Origin: Candidatus Dormiibacterota bacterium
GTDB lineage: Bacteria; Chloroflexota; Dormibacteria; Dormibacterales; Dormibacteraceae
Direction of reading: 5' to 3'
Length of the DNA: 26,374 nt
Assembly: GCA_955652585.1 (NCBI GenBank)
Contig: CATPBF010000058.1
Span: forward strand, 1 to 26,374
Shown here: positions 20,113-26,223 of the stretch, piece by piece
How positions within the stretch are numbered: position 1 is the first letter of the stretch
How the letters are laid out: every line of letters starts with the position of its first letter
Position numbers and translations under genes: made by a program
Notes under the pieces: generated by a model
Database searches by the model: none
What the model saw: the letters and a program-made list of their open reading frames with translations, nothing else
Told to the model about the DNA's origin: nothing

Positions 20113-20955
20113 TCAGTCTTTGCCGGTTCGCAATGCCCTTACAAAACCCGCCCCGTGACGGCGCACAGCGCCGTCGAGCTCCAGGGAGGTGAGCCGGCCG
20201 AGCACCTCGGCGACCGGCAGATGCAGCTTTCGGGCCAGGTCGGCCGTGCTGACGGCCAGCACGTCGGAGAGGTGCAGGAGGATGCCGTCGCGCTCCTTTG
20301 GCAGTCCGAATCCGAGGCGTTTGGGGGCGCCCAGCGGGTCGTCCAGGACCTCCCGCCCGACCCCCAGCGCGGCCAGGATGTCGCGGGCGTTCTGGACCAG
20401 GCCGGCTCCGTCGCGGATGAGGGCGTGGGTGCCCACCGAGAGCGGCGAGAAGATGCTCCCGGGCACGGCCATTACCTCTTTATGTAGGTCGAGCGCGGCC
20501 TCGGCTGTGATCAGCGCCCCTGACCCCTGCACCGCTTCCACCACGACCACCACGTCGGACAGGGCCGCCAACGTGACGTTGCGAGCCGGGAAGTTGCGGC
20601 GGCGTGGAGATGTCCCATTTGGGAACTGACTGACGAGCGCACCGCCGGCAGCGACGATCTCCTCGGCGAGGCGAAAGTGCGCGGCTGGATAGACGATGTC
20701 GACGCCGGTGCCCATGACCGCGACGGTGACTCCGCCCCCGACGAGCGCGCCGCGATGCGCGGCGGCATCGCAGCCGAGCGCAAGGCCGCTCACCACGACT
20801 ACTCCAGCTCGGGCGAGGTCCGCGGCGAGCTGCTCCGCGACCGCCTCGCCGTAAGGCGACGGGCGGCGCGAGCCGACGATCGCCACGCGCGGGCCGTCTG
20901 GTGGTGGCCACCGCCCGCGCGCGTTCAGCGCGTTGAGGTCAAGCGGCAACGTCAT
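20113..20955 (-). CDS. dprA: DNA-processing protein DprA (Smf), short form
   Basis: Loads RecA on incoming single-stranded DNA during transformation. 280 residues from ATG 20955 (290 if the in-frame ATG at 20985 is used; both overlap comM). Rossmann core present: AIVGSRRPSPYG, VVSGLALGCDAAAH, VMGTGVDIVYPAAH, ALSDVVVVVEAVQGSGALIT, VMAVPGSI. C-terminal winged-helix-like tail ends the protein (TADLARKLHLPVAEVLGRL). Two oddities: the N-terminal SAM/HhH region of the usual about 360-residue protein is absent, and the ssDNA-site motif normally FPxRNRxIAGLS reads FPARNVTLAALS. Follows comM directly. Confidence 0.93.
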   Translation of the reverse strand: MTLPLDLNALNARGRWPPPDGPRVAIVGSRRPSPYGEAVAEQLAADLARAGVVVVSGLALGCDAAAHRGALVGGGVTVAVMGTGVDIVYPAAHFRLAEEIVAAGGALVSQFPNGTSPRRRNFPARNVTLAALSDVVVVVEAVQGSGALITAEAALDLHKEVMAVPGSIFSPLSVGTHALIRDGAGLVQNARDILAALGVGREVLDDPLGAPKRLGFGLPKERDGILLHLSDVLAVSTADLARKLHLPVAEVLGRLTSLELDGAVRRHGAGFVRALRTGKD

Positions 20956-22450
20956 GAAGCCGATAACCGAGCGCCTCGAGGACATGGCGGTCCGCGATCA
21001 ACTCGGCGCCCTCGAGGTCGGCCGCGGTTCGCGCCACGCGCCACGCCCGATGGAAGCCGCGAGCCGTCAGCCCTTTCTGCTCCGACCAGCGCTCGAGGGT
21101 GCGTCGGGAGCCGGGCTCCATGGCGGCAAGGTGGCGCAGCTTGCTCGGTTTCAGCTGGGCATTGAGGCAACCTTGCCGTGTCTGCTGACGCGCCCTCGCC
21201 GCCAATACTCGCTCCCTGACCGCCTGCGACGGCTCTCCTCGCGGCTCGGCGGCCAGCTCGGCGAGCGGTACGCGACGCACCGCGACCTGGAGGTCGATGC
21301 GATCGAGAAGCGGGCCGGACAGGCGACGCTGATAGCCATCGACGACCGCCTGCGTGCAGCGGCAGGTGCGTACTGGGTCGCCAAGCCATCCGCACGGACA
21401 AGGGTTCGTGGCTGCCACCAGGGTGAAGCGCGCCGGGTACGTGACAGAGCCGCCCGACCTGGTGATCGTGACCCGTCCCGTTTCCAGCGGCTGCCGCAGT
21501 GCCTGGAGAACTGGAGCCTGGAACTCGGCGAGCTCGTCGAGGAACAGGACGCCATGGTTGGCTCGACTGATCTCGCCCGGCATCGCGAACCCCGAGCCGC
21601 CGCCGATCAGCCCGGCCATGGAGACGCCGTGATGAGGGGCGCGGAATGGGCGCGTCCAGTCAAGCGGTCGACCTGGCAAGAGGTCGCCGAGCAAGCTTCT
21701 GACCTGCGCCACCTCGAATGCCTCCGCCAGCTCGAGCGATGGCAGGATGCCAGGCAGGCAGCGGGCGAGCATGGTTTTCCCGGAGCCGGGCGGGCCGCTC
21801 AGAAGCAGGTGGTGGCCTCCCGCGGCGGCGACCTCGATCGCCCGCCGCGCTTCCTCCTGGCCGTGGACCTCGGCGAGGTCGTTCTCGAGAGCGCCAACGC
21901 TCGCATCGAGGGCGACCTTGGTGAACGGTTGCGGCGTGATCTGGGCGTTGCCCACGACATGCGCAAACACGCCTGCCAGGTGTTCGCACGGGATGACCTC
22001 GAGACCTTCTATCAATGCAGCTTCGCTCGCATCGGCGGCCGGCACGAAGACGCGATCGAAGCCAAGCTTCTTCAGGCAGCGAGCAGCTACCAGCACACCG
22101 TCCACGTGCCGCACGGCGCCGTCGAGCGCGAGCTCGCCCAGGAAGGCGCTGCGAGCGGGCGCCCTCTTCCCCACTTCCGCCAGCGCGATGGCGATTGCAA
22201 TCGGCAGATCGAGCCCACTGCCTTCTTTCCGCATCTCCGCGGGTGCGAGGTTGACCGTCAGCCGTTTGCGCGGAAAATCCAGCCCGCTGTTCTTGATCGC
22301 CGACCGGACGCGCTCGCGCGCCTCCTTGACCGAGGTCGCGGCCAGGCCGACGAGAAAGAACTTGGTCTCTCCGTTGGCGCTGTCGGCCTGAACCTCGACA
22401 CGGCGCACCTCAAGGCCGGCGAGCACGCAGGAGTCGACGGTGGCGAGCAC
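20939..22450 (-). CDS. comM: ComM/YifB family AAA+ ATPase (Mg-chelatase-like)
   Basis: 503 residues, typical family length. N-terminal ChlI-like domain (ETKFFLVGLAATSVKEAR, GLDFPRKRLTVNLAPAEMRK, both quoted within 20 residues), AAA+ core with Walker A GPPGSGKT at 219-226, Walker B VLFLDE at 301-306, and the cysteine motif NPCPCG at 349-354 with further cysteines in RTCRC. In Vibrio and Haemophilus ComM is a hexameric helicase for branch migration in natural transformation. Start GTG at 22450, six bases behind a TAACGT box, so possibly leaderless. Stop overlaps dprA. Confidence 0.96.
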   Translation of the reverse strand: MLATVDSCVLAGLEVRRVEVQADSANGETKFFLVGLAATSVKEARERVRSAIKNSGLDFPRKRLTVNLAPAEMRKEGSGLDLPIAIAIALAEVGKRAPARSAFLGELALDGAVRHVDGVLVAARCLKKLGFDRVFVPAADASEAALIEGLEVIPCEHLAGVFAHVVGNAQITPQPFTKVALDASVGALENDLAEVHGQEEARRAIEVAAAGGHHLLLSGPPGSGKTMLARCLPGILPSLELAEAFEVAQVRSLLGDLLPGRPLDWTRPFRAPHHGVSMAGLIGGGSGFAMPGEISRANHGVLFLDELAEFQAPVLQALRQPLETGRVTITRSGGSVTYPARFTLVAATNPCPCGWLGDPVRTCRCTQAVVDGYQRRLSGPLLDRIDLQVAVRRVPLAELAAEPRGEPSQAVRERVLAARARQQTRQGCLNAQLKPSKLRHLAAMEPGSRRTLERWSEQKGLTARGFHRAWRVARTAADLEGAELIADRHVLEALGYRLHDVAA

Positions 22451-22456
22451 AGGGCG

Positions 22457-22462
22457 ACGTTA
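22457..22462 (-). promoter_or_regulatory. Putative -10 box for leaderless comM
   Basis: TAACGT (22462 to 22457) is a TANNNT box followed by exactly six bases and then the comM GTG. With this spacing transcription would begin at or next to the start codon, which agrees with the missing Shine-Dalgarno. No recognisable -35. Confidence 0.45.
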
Positions 22463-22480
22463 GCCGGACGATTTCGCGAT

Positions 22481-22511
22481 GACAGCCCAGGGTGTTAAGA
22501 ACGCGCGAACG
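22481..22511 (+). repeat. Direct repeat copy 1 (31 bases)
   Basis: Matches 23864-23894 in the same orientation at 27 of 31 positions, with an identical 15-base core ggtgttaagaacgcg at 22491-22505. Lies upstream of comM, about 31-61 bases from its GTG. May be one end of an accessory insertion or a shared regulatory element. Confidence 0.75.
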
Positions 22512-22558
22512 TCAGAGGGCCTAGCCTCAGCGGCCGATAGGTCCGGCGAGCCGGGCTT

Positions 22559-22993
22559 CTAAGTCGGCGGGGGCACGAGCTGTGGAATGACGAAGCCGGG
22601 AGGCGGCGGCACTACCTCAAAGAAGGCTGTCTGGATTAACTCGCCGTCCACCCTCATCTCCCAGCGGTACCCGCCATTCTTGAGTTGTAGTCCGAACATC
22701 GGCACGGCAAGAGCCGCGTCCAACGTGCTGCCAGGTGTCATTCCCGGTGGCCGTCCGGCCTCGAGTTCACCGTCTGCGCGAATTGGTGGACCGCTGGGCC
22801 CGAGCACAGGCTGGTCGTCCTCGGTCATCAGAGCCAGAGAAAACTTCACCTTTTGGTTAGCCATGTGCCATGGCAAGTTCAGCTTGATCGCGAGAACCAT
22901 GTTGACTGGTTGACCCCAGCTATAAGCTCTGGAGAATCCACCCCCCACGATGTAGAGCTTCCCTCCGACTTCCTGAGCGAAGTCGCAGATCAT
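22559..22993 (-). CDS. DUF6941-like protein
   Basis: 144 residues. The opening MICDFAQEVGGKLYIVGGGF, the central VLAIKLNLPWHMANQKVKFS and the closing FEVVPPPPG match my recollection of DUF6941, small beta-rich proteins of unknown function common in Actinobacteria and Chloroflexota. Start taken as ATG 22993. The same frame stays open for 16 codons upstream and reads TPTATLM just before MICDF, which looks like a natural first strand, but no ATG, GTG or TTG lies there; either the family N-terminus is longer and its start was lost by a small indel, or this is chance. Function not inferable from the neighbours. Confidence 0.65.
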   Translation of the reverse strand: MICDFAQEVGGKLYIVGGGFSRAYSWGQPVNMVLAIKLNLPWHMANQKVKFSLALMTEDDQPVLGPSGPPIRADGELEAGRPPGMTPGSTLDAALAVPMFGLQLKNGGYRWEMRVDGELIQTAFFEVVPPPPGFVIPQLVPPPT

Positions 22994-23163
22994 AAGCGTA
23001 GCCGTCGGGGTACTGACCCCGCGATCACGCGGTATGTGCGGGGCTCTCCCTTACTGACGAGCTCGCTGAAGGCGCTGCTGAGATCGCGCCGATGCTCCAA
23101 TTGGTTGCGGCAGGGCGCACAAACGTATTTACAACTTCGCAGCGGAACGGCGCGTGACGGGCA
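22990..23163 (-). pseudogene. Open frame with CxxxCxxC motif and no start codon
   Basis: 57 codons are open after a TAG at 23166 to 23164 and end with a TGA that overlaps the DUF6941 ATG as ATGA. The frame reads SCKYVCAPCRNQLEHRRDLS and then a charged stretch ending RRLRL. C-x3-C-x2-C would suit a small metal site, and third positions are moderately GC-rich. However there is no ATG or GTG before the cysteines (the first TTG is codon 22), and the frame above the TAG continues RIQPDHARSERVR. It may be the remnant of a zinc-ribbon-like gene, a fragment of a repeat, or non-coding. No other content is evident in 22994-23234. Confidence 0.25.
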
Positions 23164-23234
23164 CTACCTGACGCGTTCAGAACGGGCATGGTCCGGTTGA
23201 ATCCGAAAATGGTTACACGGAGGTCTCCCAGGTC

Positions 23235-23303
23235 TTAGAATTCACCACGGCCGCCCTGAGCAAGGAAACCCTCGACTTCCGCTATCAGTTCGTCGTCGGT
23301 CAT
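23235..23303 (-). CDS. 22-codon ORF translationally coupled to the GNAT-like gene
   Basis: ATG at 23303 overlaps the GNAT-like stop as ATGA, and AAGGAG (23314 to 23309) sits five bases before it, the best Shine-Dalgarno of this region. The product would be only 22 residues, beginning MTDDELIAEVEGFLAQGG, acidic and helix-forming, with a TAA stop. The signal for translation is strong, so either a genuine microprotein or the 5' end of a gene truncated by the rearrangement of the following spacer. No family recognised. Confidence 0.5.
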   Translation of the reverse strand: MTDDELIAEVEGFLAQGGRGEF

Positions 23304-23839
23304 AACCTCTCCTTTATACCCCGAACTAGATACCGACAGTCTTCCGGTGTCCAGTCGCTCGTTTGGTAGCCCCGCTCGTCGAGGCGCCGACCGATTCTGA
23401 CATGGAAATTGCGCTCGCTCCATGTGTATTCGCTGCGAACTCCAAAGTCTCGGCGCTCGGCCTCTTCGGCCAGGGCGAATTCGATCGCCATCCCCGCTCC
23501 TCGCGCTTCGTCGAGCTGGCGGCTCCCAACTACCTTGACCTCAACGCAATCGAGGCGAACGTAATAAGAGGCAGCGGCGACAATTTCTTCATTTCGGACC
23601 GCGACAACACACCGCGCGTGCCGGACCGAGAACCACATGTACGCAAGCCCCCTCCGGTGTTTGTCGGTGCGTCTTTCCGGCGGGTAGTAGTCGCTTTCTT
23701 CTCGGTAATGTTTCGCGGCCGCGACCCACGCAAGCCGTTGAGTGGCGGGATGAGGCGGCATCTTGGTCGACCCACCGCGCTCACGGAACTCGCTGATATA
23801 TGCGGCCATTTCGTAGACCGTGACCAGTGTCGGGGCCAC
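23300..23839 (-). CDS. GNAT-fold acetyltransferase-like protein
   Basis: 179 residues from GTG 23839. Pattern of a GNAT domain in the second half: strands CVVAVRNEEIVAAASYYVRL and VEVKVVGSRQ, then the acetyl-CoA loop region ARGAGMAIEFALAEEAERR (a relaxed form of R/Q-x-x-G-x-G/A followed by a long helix), the strand GVRSEYTW, and a final helix/strand ERNFHVRIGRRLDERGYQ. N-terminal half (about 1-75) contains an AAKHYREESDYYPPERRT stretch without clear assignment. A TACACT box eight bases before the GTG suggests leaderless expression. Substrate unknown; assignment is by secondary-structure pattern rather than a diagnostic motif. Overlaps the 22-codon ORF. Confidence 0.6.
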   Translation of the reverse strand: MAPTLVTVYEMAAYISEFRERGGSTKMPPHPATQRLAWVAAAKHYREESDYYPPERRTDKHRRGLAYMWFSVRHARCVVAVRNEEIVAAASYYVRLDCVEVKVVGSRQLDEARGAGMAIEFALAEEAERRDFGVRSEYTWSERNFHVRIGRRLDERGYQTSDWTPEDCRYLVRGIKERL

Positions 23840-23847
23840 TCTCGGTG

Positions 23848-23853
23848 AGTGTA
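23848..23853 (-). promoter_or_regulatory. Putative -10 box of the GNAT-like gene
   Basis: TACACT (23853 to 23848), eight bases upstream of the GTG at 23839, identical to the hexamer before the HNH gene. No clear -35; the direct-repeat copy lies about 20 bases further upstream. Confidence 0.45.
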
Positions 23854-23863
23854 AGTGCCACCC

Positions 23864-23894
23864 GACGGCCCATGGTGTTAAGAACGCGAGGACG
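23864..23894 (+). repeat. Direct repeat copy 2 (31 bases)
   Basis: Partner of 22481-22511 (27/31 identical, same orientation; identical core 23874-23888). It abuts the stop codon of the DUF222/HNH gene (23897 to 23895), leaving no spacer on that side. Confidence 0.75.
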
Positions 23895-25076
23895 CTAAGG
23901 CGGGATCGCGATCAGCTCTCGATCCTGCGCGAGCTCTAGCGTCCAGCCCTCTTCGTGCACCAGCCGATGATGCCGGCGACATAGAAGGATCAGGTTGTCA
24001 AGCGTGGTCGGACCGCCATCCGCCCAATGTTTGATGTGGTGCGCATCCGTCCACGCCGGCGGGCAGTCACAACCAGGAAACCGACAGCCCTTGTCTCTAG
24101 CGATCAATGCGCGCCGCGTGGCACCGGGCACCACGCGGGTGGTGTGGTCGGCCTCGCCGTCGATGATGGGCGTGATCGCGGCGTCGCACGCGAGGCGGCG
24201 GGCGGTCTCGGCAGGAATCGGCTGCGACCACTCGAGCTCAGCCGCCATCGAGCCCGGCTCCTTGCTCAGGGTCGCCATGTCGACGCTGACCGCCAGGTGC
24301 GGCTTCTGACCTCCGACTTCGGGAAGCTGCCCACCATCTAGCTGCCGGCGCGCCATCTCGACAGCTGCATCGGCCCGGCGCTGCGTCGCGCTCCGTTCGT
24401 CGCCTTCGCGCCAAGGTCCCATGATCGAATCCAAGGCCGTGTTGAGGACCGCGCCGCCTTCGGCGTCGAGCCACCCGTCGATCCGGTAGACGCCATCGAA
24501 GGTCTGGCTCAAGTGAAGGAAGCGCCGGCTGTTCGCCTTGTTGGCTTCGCTTAGAACTCCGTCAGGCTCGAGGCAGTGCTTCAGGTTCCAGATCGCCCGC
24601 TGCAATCGCCAGGGACAGACCTCCTTGGACACGTCGACCAGGATCGTCTCCCCTTGAGCGTCGAACTTCTCGCCGAGCTGGCCTGCGGTCTCCGCGATCA
24701 GGGCCACGTGCCGGTAGCTGATGTCGCCATCGGCGAGGGCCTGCTCGGTCTGCGGCAGAGCCGCCAGCTTGCGCGAGATCGCGACCCGTTCCGAGGCCGT
24801 TGTTGTCGTCAGGTTCAACCGCCAGCGCAGCCACGCCCGCGCAGAGAGTGCGCCTGAAGGTGCGTAACCCCGGCCGGTGTCGAAGCGGCGGAGCCGGCGC
24901 AGCCCTTCGGCCTGGACGCGGTTGCAGATGCGCTGGAGCGCGATCTGGTCCTCTCCCATCGACCCTGCGGGAAGCGAACTGAGGTCCTCTGATGAAAGGC
25001 GATTGAGGAGCGAATTGATCTCTTCGAAGACCTCCTGCGAGGTCCAATTCCCCCGCTCCCCATCCACAGAACACAT
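23895..25076 (-). CDS. DUF222 / HNH endonuclease-domain protein (13E12-repeat type)
   Basis: 393 residues. N-terminal and middle part is a DUF222 region (for example LRRFDTGRGYAPSGALSARA, LADGDISYRHVALIAETAG, GVYRIDGWLDAEGGAVLNTA). C-terminus is an HNH nuclease domain: ALIARDKGCRFPGC with C331 and C336, DAHHIKHWADGG with H346/H347, TTLDNLILLC with N361 and C366, and RRHHRLVHEEGW. This two-domain family is multi-copy in Actinobacteria and related soil bacteria and is often called the 13E12 repeat family; its role is not settled, with mobile-element or DNA-damage links proposed. Preceded by a near-consensus promoter with only six bases between the -10 and ATG. Confidence 0.92.
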   Translation of the reverse strand: MCSVDGERGNWTSQEVFEEINSLLNRLSSEDLSSLPAGSMGEDQIALQRICNRVQAEGLRRLRRFDTGRGYAPSGALSARAWLRWRLNLTTTTASERVAISRKLAALPQTEQALADGDISYRHVALIAETAGQLGEKFDAQGETILVDVSKEVCPWRLQRAIWNLKHCLEPDGVLSEANKANSRRFLHLSQTFDGVYRIDGWLDAEGGAVLNTALDSIMGPWREGDERSATQRRADAAVEMARRQLDGGQLPEVGGQKPHLAVSVDMATLSKEPGSMAAELEWSQPIPAETARRLACDAAITPIIDGEADHTTRVVPGATRRALIARDKGCRFPGCDCPPAWTDAHHIKHWADGGPTTLDNLILLCRRHHRLVHEEGWTLELAQDRELIAIPP

Positions 25077-25082
25077 GTTTGT

Positions 25083-25110
25083 AGTGTAGCGAAACTATGT
25101 TCGGTGTCAA
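25083..25110 (-). promoter_or_regulatory. Consensus-like leaderless promoter of the HNH gene
   Basis: On the minus strand: -35 TTGACA (25110 to 25105), 16-base spacer, -10 TACACT (25088 to 25083), then ACAAAC and ATG at 25076. The -35 is a perfect consensus and the -10 differs at two positions. Transcription would start within a base or two of the ATG; no Shine-Dalgarno is present, consistent with leaderless mRNA. Confidence 0.8.
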
Positions 25111-25245
25111 GCATTTGCGAGGTTAATTTCGCCGAAAGTCACCGCACCACAACGCGTACCACCTTCGTTTCCGGACATGCCCCAACTCCGTCTTCCCAGT
25201 CCCCGCGTTGGAAGAGTGAATTCTGCTGCACGCCCCTCTCCCTAG

Positions 25246-25364
25246 CCCTCTCCCCTGCGGGGAGAGGGGATTCCTGCTTCCCGACCCCTAACCCTCTCCC
25301 CTGCGGGGAGAGGGGATTCCTGCTTCCCGACCCCTAACCCTCTCCCCTGCGGGGAGAGGGATTC
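25246..25364 (+). repeat. 46-bp tandem repeats each with a perfect 10-bp hairpin
   Basis: Two complete units (25246-25291, 25292-25337) and a 27-base third partial unit. Each starts with ccctctcccc, loop tgc, ggggagaggg, a perfect 10-bp inverted repeat; hairpins are at 25246-25268, 25292-25314 and 25338-25360. The linker contains attcctgcttcccgacccct. The array begins directly behind the stop of the MBL-fold gene (25367 to 25365) so it may end that transcript, though no U-run follows. A partial copy (ccctctccctag) lies just upstream at about 25234-25245. The rest of the 25111-25233 spacer shows nothing I can assign. Confidence 0.9.
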
Positions 25365-26201
25365 TCAGGCCAGCCGGGGCTCAGGCCGCCAGCGACCGTC
25401 CTCCTCGAGATACCCCGCGGGCTGGTCAGGCTCGTGGCTCAACACCAGGAGCCATCGGTGCTTCTGCGCCTCATCGAACAACCGCGCCTTCTCCTCGAGC
25501 ACCCGCAGCGGGTCGATGTCGGCCGACATCGTCCACGGCACGCGCAGGTGCGGCGTCTGGCACACGAGGTCACCCGTCACCGCGCACGCGAGCTCGCCCG
25601 AGCGCAGCACCATGACCTGGCTGCCCGGCGTATGCCCGCCGACATGACGCACATGAACGCCCGGCATCACCTCCGCGTCGCCATCCAGGAACTCGACCAG
25701 GTTGTTGCCGTCGGCGAGCGGCGTGAAATCGTCGGTGATGTAGGTGGCCTGGCTCCGCAGGTTCGGGCTCAGCGCGAAGTCCCACTCGCTCCGCTGGATG
25801 AAGTGGCGCGCCTTCGGAAACGTGAGCTCGAGGCAACCGTTCTCACGCCGCGTGAGGCCGCCCGCATGGTCCCAGTGCAGATGAGTCGTGATCACCGCGT
25901 CGACCTCGTCCGGTCGGATGCCAATCCTCTTCAGCGAGTGCAACAGCCCCTCGGGCTCACGCAGATCGACCTGCCGCGCTCGCTTCTCGCTCAGCTTGGT
26001 GCCGATCCCGGTTTCGCACACGATCACTCGCCCGTTAACGCGCGCGATCAAACCCACGCAAGCGCAGTCGATCATGTTGTTGCCGTCGGCCGGCTTCTGC
26101 TTCTCCCATAGAACCTTGGGGACGACGCCGAACATGAGACCGCCGTCGGCCTTCCATCGGCCGGCGATGAGTATGTACAGCTCGAGGTCACCCAGCCTCA
26201 T
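25365..26201 (-). CDS. Metallo-beta-lactamase-fold hydrolase
   Basis: 278 residues. Zinc ligands of the MBL fold are complete: T-H107-L-H109-W-D111-H112 (THLHWDHAGG), H190 in VGGHTPGSQ, D211 in VTGDLV, and H256 in LVLSHEP. The N-terminal DGGLMFGVVPKVLWEKQKP stretch and length resemble the AHL-lactonase/YtnP-like and related hydrolase subgroup, so a lactone or ester hydrolase is possible, but the substrate cannot be read from the sequence. No signal peptide, probably cytoplasmic. Start ATG at 26201; divergent from the ABC ATPase with 22 bases between starts. Confidence 0.9.
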   Translation of the reverse strand: MRLGDLELYILIAGRWKADGGLMFGVVPKVLWEKQKPADGNNMIDCACVGLIARVNGRVIVCETGIGTKLSEKRARQVDLREPEGLLHSLKRIGIRPDEVDAVITTHLHWDHAGGLTRRENGCLELTFPKARHFIQRSEWDFALSPNLRSQATYITDDFTPLADGNNLVEFLDGDAEVMPGVHVRHVGGHTPGSQVMVLRSGELACAVTGDLVCQTPHLRVPWTMSADIDPLRVLEEKARLFDEAQKHRWLLVLSHEPDQPAGYLEEDGRWRPEPRLA

Positions 26202-26208
26202 GGCTCAC

Positions 26209-26214
26209 TAATAT
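26209..26214 (+). promoter_or_regulatory. Putative -10 box of the ABC ATPase gene
   Basis: TAATAT at 26209-26214, nine bases before the GTG at 26224, inside the 22-bp divergent spacer. No -35 assigned; it would fall inside the MBL-fold gene. Confidence 0.4.
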
Positions 26215-26223
26215 GCAGCCACA

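Noticed and set aside
20933..22498. 521-codon plus-strand frame opposite comM
   Set aside because: Shadow of comM, whose AAA+ motifs are unambiguous.
22853..23200. 115-codon plus-strand frame crossing the DUF6941 5' end and spacer
   Set aside because: Mostly antisense to DUF6941; the spacer part is Arg/Ser-rich with no recognisable motif and no ribosome-binding site.
22451..23894. Complete insertion sequence
   Set aside because: No transposase or terminal inverted repeats are visible; only direct repeats flank the patch.
23895..25076. HNH gene as part of a defence system or group II intron
   Set aside because: The domain order is the common DUF222-HNH family; no methylase, ATPase partner or reverse transcriptase is adjacent.
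25246..25364. Possible CRISPR array
   Set aside because: The units are contiguous with identical linkers, so there are no unique spacers, and no cas genes are nearby.
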